Origin: Diploptera punctata
Lineage: Eukaryota > Arthropoda > Insecta > Blattodea > Blaberidae
DNA: 64,000 nt
Assembly (NCBI GenBank): GCA_030220185.1
Contig: JASPKZ010009924.1
Span: forward strand, 1-64,000
Direction of reading: 5' to 3'
The stretch's first letter is position 1. Every line of letters starts with the position of its first letter. Shown piece by piece: positions 9,954 through 19,804 of the stretch. The translations under genes and the position numbers were made by a program. Below the pieces are notes generated by a model, which did no database searches, was not told the DNA's origin, and saw only the letters and a list, made by a program, of their open reading frames with translations.

Positions 9954-10389
9954 TAAATCAATGGTAAAGAGAAACATTTTTGCCTGAACCGGGAATCGAA
10001 CCCCGAACTTTAGCTATCCGTGCTAATGCTCAGACCACTGAGCTAATCCAGGCTTCATTCCCATCCAGCAAGAATCCTTCCTTTACCTTTACTCTACTGG
10101 TCCTGCATTCAATTGCAATGAATCATCATTCACAAATACACAATGAATGGCTTCTACATGAAGAAGACATGACACACAGCTGTAGCATTATTTATTAAAT
10201 TAATATTAAGAAGCTAAAGCTATTACTATGATAGAAATAAGTAAATTAATAAACACAATTATATTATTGTAAATCAATGGTTTAGGCAAAAATTTTTCTC
10301 TTACCATTGATTTACAATAATTTAATTGTGTTTATTAATTTACTTATTTCTATCATAGTAATAGCTTTAGCTTCCCAATATTAATTTAA
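9954..10389 (-). mobile_element. Head-to-head SINE foldback with 12-bp TSD
   Basis: TSD TAAGAAATGACG at 9942-9953 and 10390-10401. Contains a tRNA-like head (9982-10053, - strand, acceptor GCCTGGA/TTCAGGC) and a body that then folds back on itself: 10205-10275 is repeated in inverse at about 10300-10380 (AAGCTAAAGCTATTACTATG). One copy has lost its tRNA part. Confidence 0.7.
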
Positions 10390-10676
10390 TAAGAAATGAC
10401 GATTTTCTGCTATATTTTGCCTGTGGAGCATCCCTCTTGACGGCCAGCATATTAGGATTCCATTTGCCTTTATATATTTTTACCATAGCTGAAATCTCCT
10501 GAGTTAGCTCATTTGGTTTTATTTTACAATGGAGAAATGGATGAAAAAACATTTATTAAAAAATAATGATTTAAATCCATTAATTGAAATTCAAATAAAA
10601 AACTGTGGGTGATGGAGAAATTCCGAATACATATTTGAAAACACAATAAAAAACTGCATTAAGTACAACTATTGGT

Positions 10677-10917
10677 TATATTAAATTAATGCTGGGAAGT
10701 AAACATTATGAGGTATAATCATTAAAATTCATCGGAGAACATTTTGTTTAAACAACTCGCCTCATAGGATTCATGCTTCCATGATACCGGGGTTTCAGAC
10801 ACAGTCGTGTTCATCTTCAGCCATAACTCCGACTGACGAAATTCTTCAGCCGTCAACTGTTCTATTGTCGCCATCCTATGAGGTGAGTTGTTTAATAAAA
10901 TGTTCTCCGATGAATTT
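10677..10917 (-). mobile_element. Retrozyme-like foldback element, family E, with 13-bp TSD
   Basis: TSD TACAACTATTGGT at 10664-10676 and 10918-10930. On the minus strand the order is arm (AAATTCATCGGAGAACATTT), palindromic body, second arm ending in CGAGTTGTTT after ATGAGG, then a 3' tail ATACCTCATAATGTTTACTT. The body contains a hammerhead-like motif (10785-10820). At 241 bp it encodes no protein. Confidence 0.8.
10785..10820 (-). ncRNA. Hammerhead-ribozyme-like motif, family E
   Basis: Minus strand: helix I strand TTATGG, core CTGAAGA, stem II GA(A)CAC-GACT-GTGTC with one bulge, GAAA, helix III ACC/GGT, cleavage triplet GTA, then TCATGG. Helix I pairs six positions (three Watson-Crick, three G-T). 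All invariant core positions are present. Confidence 0.7.
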
Positions 10918-10939
10918 TACAACTATTGGTACTCATGAG

Positions 10940-11240
10940 TGTTACTGAATTTGTATTTTTGAACATTCTTACCTCATATGGTAGTTTTGTCAGACGTAAG
11001 TTTCAAGGCTATTGCCCGTCGTCAGCAGTTTACAAACTGATTCTTTTCTTCATGTTGTCGGCCCTGGATCAGTGTTCCATTACCAAGTTCTTTGGAACAC
11101 AGATCCAGGGCCAACAACATGAAGAAAAGAAAAAAGCAGTTGTAAACTGCTGACTACGGGGCAGCAGCCTTGAAACATATGTCCGACATGAGGTAAGAAC
11201 GTTTAATAATACAAATTATTTGAATGTTGTATTAAATTTG
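10940..11240. mobile_element. PLE-like foldback element, family B
   Basis: Inverted arms: CATTCTTACCTCATATG at the left (about 10965) and ACATGAGGTAAGAACGTTTA at the right (about 11186). The arms share CCCTGGATC and GAAGAAAAGAA blocks, which also occur at 43900-44060 and 47212-47591. A hammerhead-like core is on the minus strand at 10993-11025 (CTGACGA, GGGC/GCCT stem, GAAAC, GTC); the mirror copy (about 11140-11180) reads CTGACTA. Confidence 0.65.
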
Positions 11241-11359
11241 CTGTTAAATACTTGCCAATACTGAACAATTCTATTTTGAAAAGAAAATTAATGCTTGAAT
11301 CCCAACCAGTACAGGGGTCCTCTGCCTGAAGACTAAATAAAAAGTGAAATTGTTTTCAG

Positions 11360-11532
11360 GTTGATATTTGGACAGACTCGGCAGCTGATGGGAGGGAAGT
11401 TGAGGATGGTGCTGACAGGTGGAGCCCCCCTGTCTCCAGACACACACGAGCTCATAAAGATCTGCTTGTGTGTTCAAGTTATACAAGGATACGGACTGAC
11501 AGAGACTTGTTCCTGCGCCACTGTCATGGACA
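11360..11532 (+). CDS. ACSL: ACSL exon
   Basis: Reads RLIFGQTRQLMGGKLRMVLT, then GGAPLSPDTHELIKICLCVQ and VIQGYGLTETCSCATVMD. SGGAPL and QGYGLTET are the substrate-pocket and adenylate-forming motifs (A4/A5) of the ANL superfamily, both intact here. Acceptor TTTTCAG, donor GACA/GTAAGT. No frame break. Confidence 0.96.
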
Positions 11533-11599
11533 GTAAGTTCATCAACTCAGTTTATTTTCTATATTTCTATTAAAATTTAATATTTCTCACTGAAGGACA

Positions 11600-12500
11600 A
11601 ATTAGATTTGAAGAGTAAAATTTACACCGAGGTCTCTAGTTGTACACACTAGCACTTTTTCCAACTGAGCTATCTAGGCCTCCAATCTGAAAGCAAATTT
11701 TTCTCTTATACAATTGCTAAGACTAGGAAACTACGTTTGAAATGCCAAATGGCAGCTTCTTATTTAAGAAGACTTTTAATGGGGTTTTATAAAGTAATAT
11801 TAAAAACGTGAAACATGTGTTGCTGGAAACGGAGTAGATTTTCAATTATTGTAATCAGTGCTAAAGAGAAACATTTTTCAATGTTTTTATTATTAATTTC
11901 ATACATCTCAACGATGGATAAATCATATTTGAAGAGAAAAATTATATGCTCAGACCGGGACTTGAACCTGGGACCCTTGGTTCTCTAGACCAAGTGCTCC
12001 TACCACCTGAGCTACCTGAGCAAGTACCGATCTAAACACAAATCTTTCTCTATATACATTGTAATTCCTGCCCACCAAATGCTATGAAGCCTTTGCTTCT
12101 ATCTTTGCAAATGGTGGCTCCTTTATTAAGAAGACATGTTTGGGAACTATACATTACATTATAACATCTTCTTAATATAGGAGCCGCCATTTGCAAAGAT
12201 AGAAGCAAAGGCTTCACAGCATTTAGTCAGCGGGAATTACAACGTATATAGAGAAAAATTTGCATTTAGATCGGTACTTGCTCAGGTAGCTCAGTTGGTA
12301 GAGCACTTGGTCTAGAGAACCAAGGGTCCCGGTCTGAGCGTATAATTTTTCTCTTCAAATAAGAAAAATTTTTGCCTGAACCGGGAATCAAACAAAAAAA
12401 CTTTTTTCTTTACCATTGATTACAATAACTTAGTTGTGTACATTAATTTACTTATTTCGATCATAGTAACAGCTTTAGCTTCATAATATTAATTTAATAC
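11600..12500. repeat. Cluster of tRNA-like SINEs in both orientations
   Basis: A remnant at 11620-11705 (-), a full tRNA-like part at 11948-12021 (-, GCTCAGG/TCTGAGC acceptor; one extra base in the D-arm), and an inverted partner at 12280-12339 (+) that lacks the T-loop GGTTCAAGTCC. The last two form a head-to-head pair around 12095-12200, with AAGATAGAAGCAAAGGCTTC on each side. A further fragment is at 12360-12490. Confidence 0.65.
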
Positions 12501-12589
12501 ATTTTCAATAGCTATCGTAAGCAGGTAAATAAATACCAAGAACATGAATGAAATGTTTAATTTTAGGAAGTAATATTTTGAGGTTCTTT

Positions 12590-12880
12590 TAATTATTTTA
12601 TTTAACATTAGTATTGAGGTAAGATGAACAGACTCAAAAAAAAAAAAGCTTTGGTCGTCACTGTTTGGGGAAAATAAATCTATATTAAAAAAAACTAAAA
12701 AGGGGAAATTAATGAAATTTGAAATTTCTGGGAAAAGGGGTTTGATTTCATAGCGTTTGGTGCTTCTGGGAATTGTATGCATAAGATAAAAATTTGCATT
12801 TTGATTAGAGGCCTAGTTAGCTCAGTTGGAAAGATCACTAGTGTATAGAACTAGAGACCTTGGGTTCAAACCACACGGGT
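12590..12880 (+). repeat. PLE 3' fragment joined to a tRNA-like SINE
   Basis: A PLE family A tail piece (GTATTGAGGTAAGATG, about 12611) is followed by degenerate PLE C-terminal DNA and a tRNA-like SINE at 12811-12878. The anticodon stem of this SINE is CTAGT/ACTAG with loop GTATAGA, different from the other copies but fully paired. Confidence 0.5.
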
Positions 12881-12885
12881 GTTAA

Positions 12886-13570
<685 letters not shown>

Positions 13571-13578
13571 TTATTGTA

Positions 13579-14400
13579 AATCAATGGTAAAGAGAAAAAT
13601 TTTTGCCTGAACCGGGAATCGAACCCCGAACCTTTAGCTTTCCGTGCTAATGCTCAGACCACCCGAGCTAATCCAGGCTTCATTCCCATCCAAGCAAGAA
13701 TCCTTCCTTTACCTTTACTCTACTGGCCCCACATTCAATTGCAATGAATCATCATTCACAAATACACAATGAATGGCTTCTACCTGAAGAAGACATGAAG
13801 GGACTCACACAGCTATAGCATTATTATTAAATTAATATTGAGAAGCTAAAGCTATTACTATGATAGAAATAAGTAAATTAATAAACACAATTAAATTATT
13901 GTAAATCAATGGTAAAGAGAAAAGTTTTTGCCTGAACGGGAATCGAACCCCGAACCTTTAGCTTTCCGTGCTAATGCTCAGACCACCGAGCTAATCCAGG
14001 CTTCATTCCCATCCAAGCAAGAATCCTTCCTTTACCTTTACTCTACTGGCCCCACATTCAATTGCAATGAATCATCATTCACAAATACACAATGAATGGC
14101 TTCTACCTGAAGAAGACATGAAGGGACTCCACACAGCTATAGCATTATTTATTAAATTAATATTGAGAAGCTAAAGCTATTACTATGATAGAAATAAGTA
14201 AATTAATAAACACAATTAAATTATTGTAAATCAATGGTAAAGAGAAAATTTTTGCCTGAACCGGAATCGAACCCCGAACCTTTAGCTTTCCGTGCTAATG
14301 CTCAGACCACCGAGCTAATCCAGGCTTCATTCCCATCCAAGCAAGAATCCTTCCTTTACCTTTACTCTACTGGCCCCACATTCAATTGCAATGAATCTTA
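13579..14400 (-). repeat. Tandem array of a SINE unit, about 325 bp x 2.6
   Basis: Three tRNA-like heads on the minus strand (13605-13678, 13930-14001, 14254-14325) repeat at a ~325-bp period, each with the same body (ATTCAATTGCAATGAATCAT) and ending AAATTATTGTAAATCAATGG. Units 1 and 2 are nearly identical; unit 3 is cut at about 14398. SINEs normally disperse singly, so this is a local amplification. Confidence 0.85.
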
Positions 14401-14454
14401 TTTAAATTCTCATTACAGTGGGTTCAGATTTATATGGATCGTACTGTATGACAT

Positions 14455-14815
14455 TATAACACTATTAAACCCGTAGGTTCATAGCTGCTCTCTATAAATA
14501 CCTGTCCTGAGCTTATGTTCCCCAATCATCCCCTGTATAACTTACCACCCTCAATTATGGTTAATGTTATTCTCTCACCTCATTCTCTGCCTACATACTA
14601 TGCACTTTCCCTCTGGTTCTCGTACAAGGAGTTTCCAAACTCCACTTTCATTCCCCATTCGTGCCACATGTCCTGCCCATAGCAATCTAAGAGATTTAAC
14701 AGTTCTTATTATGTCTGGTTTCCTCATTTTTTTGTCTAATGTCACCAGGTTGTTTTTTAGGACACGTCTGCCTTTCTTTCCTGACATTGGCGGAATTGTA
14801 ATCCATTTCTGATGT
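14455..14815 (-). mobile_element. LINE family B 3' fragment
   Basis: The reverse strand reads KPDIIRTVKSLRLLWAGHVA, then RMGNESGVWKLLVREPEGK, close to the 4870-5623 copy, with mutations. The (TAAG)n tail is missing. Its 5' side abuts the GGGGCACCTGG repeat at 14810. Confidence 0.7.
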
Positions 14816-14965
14816 TGGGGCACCTGGAAGACGGAATTACGTTATCCCAATGATACATGATGGGTGTTAAATGATAATGAAGTGCCAAGAGAGTTCTTAA
14901 CCTAAATTCCAAACCATGGCAAACCACAGGAAAAATTCCCTTTAAAGAAAAATTAGATTCCCTGA
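14810..14965 (+). repeat. SINE-like repeat (GGGGCACCTGG family)
   Basis: TTGGGGCACCTGGAAGACGG, GTTATCCCAATGATACATGA and AGAGTTCTTAACCTAAATTC recur at 34840-34890 plus 35573-35680 and, inverted, at 2220-2300. No tRNA promoter boxes were found in this part. Confidence 0.6.
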
Positions 14966-14984
14966 ACTTGTTAGAATATTCCCC

Positions 14985-15173
14985 TGTTTTGCATGGACTT
15001 GTAAGATTTTTCCCCTGTACACGATTTAAAGATATTGAAATATCTCTGAACTTGTCAGATTGTTGCCCAGCTCTGTGAAACCATCTAAAACTACACTGGC
15101 TGAGCTATTAAATTATTAAAAAATAAGAAAATCTGTATTTTGGACTTATCAGGTTTTCCCCTGGACTCTTCAT
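14985..15173 (-). repeat. Repeat R3, copy 2
   Basis: Inverse of 13276-13520: ATCAGGTTTTCCCCTGGACT matches the complement of the first copy. It abuts a PLE at 15174. Confidence 0.45.
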
Positions 15174-15848
15174 TTGTGTTTCATTGGACATGTTCGATGT
15201 GGTGTCCATATTATCATCAGCTTATCCAGACTGCTGAATTTTATGTTGTTGGCCCTGGATACAGACACCCACTCCATATTTTGGTTGACTGAATCTTTTT
15301 CCCTGGAATTTCAAAATTATTCTTTTTCTACACTTCATGTGCTAGGCAAACTGCCTGTTCTGCCTCACAGTTGTTCTGTCCATCAAAATTCATAATACTA
15401 TTTTTATTCATCTGGATGTACATCTCCCAAACAGTGAGCTCTTTAGTTTTTCCTGATTTGATAATTTAGTGTTTACACATCAATTTTATGTTTTTCTGAC
15501 CAGATGTGGACAGATACTGCAGATTTTCTGTTTCTCTATTTTTTACAACAATTTCTTTTAGGAAAATCTGCAATAATAGCTCACGTCTTGTCAGAAAAAA
15601 CATAAAATTGATATAAACGCTAAATTATTAAAACAGAAAACCCTATAGAACTTGCAGTTTGGGAGAAAATCTACGTCCAGAAGAATAAAAATAAGATTAT
15701 GAATTTTGAAATTCCTGGGAAAAAGATTTGATTTAAAAATTCTTCGGTCAGCTAAAAGATGGAACGGGAGTCAAAAATATAAATATAAATTTGGAGAAGC
15801 TGGCATTCTGGCATGATATGAACACCACATTGAAACATGTCAAATGAA
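15174..15848. mobile_element. PLE fragment with inverted ends
   Basis: Left end has GGACATGTTCGATGTGGTGT; the right end has the inverse, AACACCACATTGAAACATGT. Between them lie copies of the PLE C-terminal coding end in both directions (TTCAAAATTATTCTTTTTCT at about 15310 and its inverse near 15690). A GAAACATGTC remnant of a hammerhead core is at about 15832-15841, with a degenerate CTGANGA part. Confidence 0.6.
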
Positions 15849-16006
15849 TATTTAATTTTAGGAAGTTATATTTTGAGGTTATTTTAATTATATTATTTTT
15901 AGTCTGATCATCTTACCTCAGTATTAATGTTGATTTGTTTTGAAACATGTTCAAGAACAAATCAACATTAATATTGAGGTAAGATGATCAGACCAAAAAT
16001 AATATA
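15849..16006 (-). mobile_element. Minimal family A foldback with 12-bp TSD
   Basis: TSD ATGTCAAATGAA at 15837-15848 and 16007-16018. Only 158 bp: the 3' tail (on -) with AACCTCAAAATATAACTTCC, then two arms AGTCTGATCATCTTACCTC and its inverse around a short centre. The centre keeps GAAACATGTT but has lost CTGANGA and stem II, so no ribozyme remains. Confidence 0.8.
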
Positions 16007-16099
16007 ATGTCAAATGAAACACAAATATTTGAGGTAAGATGTACCAGATCTACCCTATTTATTAAAAAAAAACATTTTTTTCAATAAAAATTAATGGGA

Positions 16100-16300
16100 A
16101 GGGACACTATGGAGTAAATTATCAATAGAATATAAATATGAATGTGGGGCCAGTAGAGTAAGGTAAAGGAAGGATTCTTGCTTGGATGGGAATGAAGCCT
16201 GGATTAGCTCAGTGGCAGAGCATTAGCACGGAAAGCTAAAGGTTCGGGGTTCGATTCCCGGTTCAGGCAAAAATTTTTCTCTTTACCATTGATTTATAAA
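16100..16300 (+). repeat. tRNA-like SINE, best GCCTGGA-type head
   Basis: The tRNA-like part 16197-16268 is 72 nt with all stems: acceptor GCCTGGA/TTCAGGC, D-stem GCTC/GAGC, anticodon stem TTAGC/GCTAA with loop ACGGAAA, T-stem closing TTCGATT. Position 33 is C, not the U of real tRNAs, which argues against a working tRNA. The body matches the tandem array at 13579-14400. Confidence 0.8.
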
Positions 16301-16364
16301 GTATGCTTTTTTCACCTGATATGTTTTGAAAGTTTTGCTTTCATTCTCGGAATGTAGAGCTTTG

Positions 16365-16492
16365 TGGAAATATATAGCAGGATGTGTTTTGCAGATCATA
16401 AGAAGAACCTTGTAAAAGTTAAAGTTGTGTGTATGTGTGTCTCTGGGTAGATATAAATTATAAGAAAGTTAGGCCCAAAATAGAACCTTGTG
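16365..16492 (+). pseudogene. Decayed duplicate of the ACSL exon acceptor region
   Basis: TTTTGCAGATCATAAGAAGA at about 16388 and TGTGTCTCTGGGTA at about 16436 mirror the acceptor and first ~55 bases of the true exon at 16516, with TTGTGGAAATAT before both. The copy has lost its frame (in-frame TAA by the Lys-Lys-Asn region). It is an old tandem duplication of about 130 bp inside the intron. Confidence 0.75.
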
Positions 16493-16515
16493 GAAATATG
16501 TTAATTTTTTTGCAG

Positions 16516-16791
16516 ATCGTAAGAAGGACCTCGTGAAGTTGCAGTTGGGTGAATATGTGTCTCTGGGTAAAGTGGAATCTGAACTGAAGACGTGTCCTGT
16601 GGTAGAGAACATTTGTGTTTACGGAGATCCAACGAAACAGTATACGGTGGCGCTAGTTGTGCCCAATCAGAGCAATTTGAATAAACTGGGTGAAAAACTG
16701 GGTTTTGCCAAGTTGAACTTCGAGCAGCTGTGTTCACATTCTGCTGTTGAGAAGGCTGTGCTGCAGGAAATTGGAGAGCACGGCAAGAAAT
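16516..16791 (+). CDS. ACSL: ACSL exon with the C-terminal hinge and GEYVSLGKVE motif
   Basis: Reads DRKKDLVKLQLGEYVSLGKV, then ESELKTCPVVENICVYGDPT and VALVVPNQSNLNKLGEKLGF. DRKKDLVKLQ.GEY is the hinge/linker (A8) around which the C-terminal domain rotates between the adenylation and thioesterification steps. Intact. Acceptor TTTTTTGCAG, donor AAAT/GTGAGT. A decayed duplicate of its start lies 130 bp upstream. Confidence 0.96.
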
Positions 16792-16808
16792 GTGAGTTAT
16801 TGTCACTA

Positions 16809-17060
16809 TAGTCAGCTGTTGTGGACTAGTGGTTATGCTTCTTTACTCTAGTTCCGAGGGTTGCAGGTTCATACCCAGCCACGGTTGATGGATTTATTTT
16901 AGGATGGAAAAATCCAAGGAGCAAGTCCTCCGGGAGGGACTTTAAGCCATGGGTCCCGAGTTTCAAGATTTTCAGGCTCATAAAAGATCCTTAAGCCTGA
17001 ATAAAGAGGCTTCTATGCAAAATTTACAGACATCAACATCCTAGTAATTCAGTTGCCTGT
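16809..17060 (+). repeat. SINE with tRNA-like head, AAATCCAAGGAGCAAG family
   Basis: Starts with an A-box-like GTGGACTAGTGGTTATGCTT and GGTTCATACCC B-box, followed by a body (GGATGGAAAAATCCAAGGAG, TCCTCCGGGAGGGACTTTAA). The body recurs at 37885-38150. Confidence 0.7.
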
Positions 17061-17099
17061 TCGATGGCTTACTGGTTGGTGTGTTGACCACATACCTCC

Positions 17100-17470
17100 A
17101 CGACATCTAAAAACAAATAAAGTAACTAAAATTATATTTGAAGAGAAACATTTTTGCCTAGACCGGGACTCGAACCCGGGACCCTTGGCTTTCTGGGCCA
17201 AGTGCTCTAGGTCTAGGCGAAAATTTTTCTCTTCAAATATAATTTATCCTTCAATGAGAAGTGTTAAATTAATAATAAAATCGTCAACTAAAATTATATT
17301 TGAAAAGAAAAAAAATATATGCCTAGACTGGGTTTTGAACCCAGGACCTTTGACTCTATGTCAATGCTCTACCAAGTGAGCTACCTATGCCTCCAATCTA
17401 AATGCGTATTTTTTTCTTACGCATAGTTAATTCCGTAACCCCAAATGCTACGAGCCGTTGCTAGGTAACA
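17100..17470 (-). repeat. Two adjoining tRNA-like SINEs
   Basis: A partial GCCTAGA copy (17156-17210, cut in the D-arm) is followed by trailer sequence and a GCCTAGG-type copy (17321-17390). The leader of the second, with a TAATTCCGTAACCCCAAATG block, runs on to about 17470. Confidence 0.65.
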
Positions 17471-17744
17471 AATATAATTTGTCCATCATTAAGATGTTTA
17501 AAAACGAATAATATTAACAATTAAAAGAAGCACTGCTGTAAGAATGCACCCTGGTAGAGAAAAAATGAAACACATCAAACTGTATATTATAACCAACATT
17601 GTAGGTTATTAATTAACTTTTTAGGATGACGACTTGGTAAAATCGTTATTTAAAAACACAATTATTGAACACACAATTATCAAATGTGTAGTTGGAAGGA
17701 ATCTGTTCATTATTTGCTATATTTAACATATTTTTTCAAGAGTG

Positions 17745-17935
17745 TCGCTGCAAAATAATGCTCTGACCTGTTCAGAATATTAAAAAGGAGGGGCTTTCTT
17801 TATTTTGGTAAATGGAATTCGATAAATGTTGAAGTGAAACACGACTGTCAATGGTTGTAAAACAAAATTGATTGAAATGTGATTGGTCATTGACTCCCAT
17901 TTGAGGCACGAGTTAAATAGTCATCTTTTCTCGTA
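17745..17935 (+). repeat. Unclassified repeat R2, copy 2
   Basis: Shares AAAAAGGAGGGGCTTTCTTT, GAAACACGACTGTCAATGGT and TGGTCATTGACTCCCATTTG with 32255-32402 and parts of 7845-8060. No coding potential. Confidence 0.55.
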
Positions 17936-17959
17936 ACTTGTTTAATAAGAATCACCTGC

Positions 17960-18720
17960 TATCATCATCATCATTCATGCAAGTATTAGGCCGTGTGGCC
18001 TGTTACGGTCTTAAAGAGGAATTTTCCATCCAGTGCTTGTTTTGGACGTCCCAGCGATCTTTTGCCTTGGGGCAGTAGCAAAGTATGGCTTTTGGAATTC
18101 TATGAGATGGCATTCGTTAAAGATGGGCTTTCCAGTTGTTCTGGTAGTTTTGTATATGTTGAAGAATGGGTTCTACATCCAACTCTTCCATAATTTCCTC
18201 ATTTCTTTTATGGTCCCACTTTGTGTAGCCTGCTGTACGGCGCATAAATCGCATCTCATTTGCTGTTATTCTGCTTTCATCTCTTCTTCGTATTGTCCAT
18301 GCTTCACTACCATATCTTAATACTGGTCTTGCGAGAACCTTATAAAGCCGTAATCTTGTGTTCTTCTGTACTAAAGATGGTTTCATTATGCTGTTAATTA
18401 TCCCCGTTGTTTTTGTAAAATTTGTGATTTTTATTTGATATATCAGCTTCATCTTGAAATGTTAAATTATAACCCAAATAATTAAATTTGTTTACTCGTT
18501 CTAGAATTTCATCATCCAAAACAATTTTGCTAGGTATAGGGTATTTCCCACAAAAGTCCATCACTTTAGTTTTCTTTGTATTGATTTCCATATTGTACCT
18601 TTTTGCAATTATATTAAAATTGTGTATAGAATACTGTAAATCTGTTTCTGTTGGAACTATTAATACCAAATCATCTGCAAAAAGCAAAGAGTCTATTTCA
18701 TGGTTTCTATTAATTTACAA
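17960..18720 (-). mobile_element. LINE family C copy in the last ACSL intron
   Basis: The reverse strand encodes an RT fragment with the catalytic LFADDLVLIVPTETDL motif, then NTKKTKVMDFCGKY and FNYLGYNLTFQ. After one frameshift near 18420 it gives KVLARPVLRYGSEAWTIRRR, then MRFMRRTAGYTKWDHKRNEE and WKAHLQRMP. The 3' end carries GRPKKRW-like residues. It stops only ~28 bp before the acceptor of the final ACSL exon. A second copy is at 63521-64000. Confidence 0.85.
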
Positions 18721-18747
18721 TAATGTTGATGACACGTGTAATTTCAG

Positions 18748-18902
18748 GCAAGTTGGAGAAGTTTGAAATCCCGGCTGCTGTGAAGTTGTGTACAGAAGTT
18801 TGGTCTCCTGACATGGGGCTGGTGACGGCGGCGTTCAAACTGAAACGTAAAGACATTCAGGACAGGTACCAACACGAAATAAACAGGATGTATGCATCAT
18901 GA
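18748..18902 (+). CDS. ACSL: ACSL last exon with stop codon
   Basis: Reads KLEKFEIPAAVKLCTEVWSP, then DMGLVTAAFKLKRKDIQDRY and QHEINRMYAS, stop TGA at 18900-18902. GLVT.AFKLKR with the invariant Lys needed for adenylate formation and the final RMY match ACSL3/4. Acceptor ATTTCAG; phase agrees with the previous exon. Confidence 0.96.
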
Positions 18903-19178
18903 TGTACAGAATGAAGTGCAGGATCTTCCAGCAGGCTGCGTGGTCCACACTTTTTTCACTAAATGAAAAAGAACAATCCACAATCAGTATTTTTTGTTTA
19001 ATTCTCTTTGTGTAAAGTATTTGTTTTCGCTGCACGTCGTGTGATTTATTTTCATGCGGTGCATGAAGTTGTGTGCATCACAGTATTTTTGTAAGTGGAT
19101 TTATTTGCCTGGTGTAGTGATGTGTTGTTATATTGTGTAAATATTATTATTATTATAATAATTTAAATTTATTGAATT

Positions 19179-19184
19179 AATAAA
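19179..19184 (+). terminator. Possible ACSL polyadenylation signal
   Basis: AATAAA about 280 bp after the ACSL stop, in an AT-rich 3' region with (TTA)n. Plausible as the poly(A) signal, unproven. Confidence 0.4.
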
Positions 19185-19371
19185 AAAACAGCATCAAGTT
19201 TCATAAATTCACTAGATTTTGCTCTTAACCTCCCAATTCAACCCTCAAAACCTGTTTTTATCCTTGTTCAGTGGATCCGACTAAGACTTTAGGATGCCCT
19301 TGGAGTAGTAGGATGATAAGGCTCCCAACTTCTAGACAATTAACACGAGATTTCAGTTACTTATTTTAGGA

Positions 19372-19475
19372 ATTCTTTCTTTTCTTCTTCTTCCTTCCAA
19401 GTATTAGGCCAAGGCCTGTTACGATCCTATAGAAAATTTTCCCTCCAGCGTTTGAGGGAAATTCTCGTATAAGAC
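19372..19475 (-). mobile_element. LINE 3' end fragment
   Basis: TTCTTCTTCCTTCCAAGTAT and GGCCTGTTACGATCCTATAG, then AAATTTTCCCTCCAGCG, are the reverse of the LINE end at 20400-20475. The fragment stops abruptly at about 19450. Confidence 0.55.
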
Positions 19476-19804
19476 TTGAAAGCATAATAATAGTCCCTTC
19501 GATTGGTTGCTGGCCAAAGGAAGGCAAGACCAGTGATGGGGGCTGCCATCTTATAGCCTCTGGTCAGGCTTTTCTGGAGAAGAAAATAAAATAAAGGAAA
19601 GAAGAAATGGAAGAAAGGAAAGACTCCCTAGCCCTCGGATGCCCTAATAGCGTCGGAGTCGAAAAAAACAAGAGTTAACCAAGAGAGGTTAGATAGTAAA
19701 GTTAAAAGAGTGCAAAACACAAGTAAGTGGAAGAAATGTTTTGCACAGCTTGGGCACCTTGTGGTCGCCATCCACATATCCCCTAGATGAGGACCCCTGA
19801 GGGG
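19476..19804. other. Intergenic sequence without recognised features
   Basis: GC-richer stretch than its surroundings (TTGGTTGCTGGCCAAAGGAA, GGTCAGGCTTTTCTGGAGAA). The only reading frame on the reverse strand is short and has no recognisable motif. Confidence 0.4.

Larger units (their letters stand above)
9690..10955 (-). repeat. Unidentified element, copy 2, with two insertions
   Basis: Inverted copy of 7205-7780. It is continuous once the SINE at 9954-10389 (TSD TAAGAAATGACG) and the foldback element at 10677-10917 (TSD TACAACTATTGGT) are removed: the flanks then match copy 1 across both joints. The minus strand repeats the EISAM and KWNPNMLA peptide at about 10380-10552. Confidence 0.6.

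Noticed and set aside
13579..14400. CRISPR array
   Set aside because: Units are 325-bp SINE repeats in an animal-type genome, with no short repeat-spacer pattern.
16501..16806. 101-codon minus-strand open frame over an ACSL exon
   Set aside because: Antisense shadow of the exon 16516-16791.
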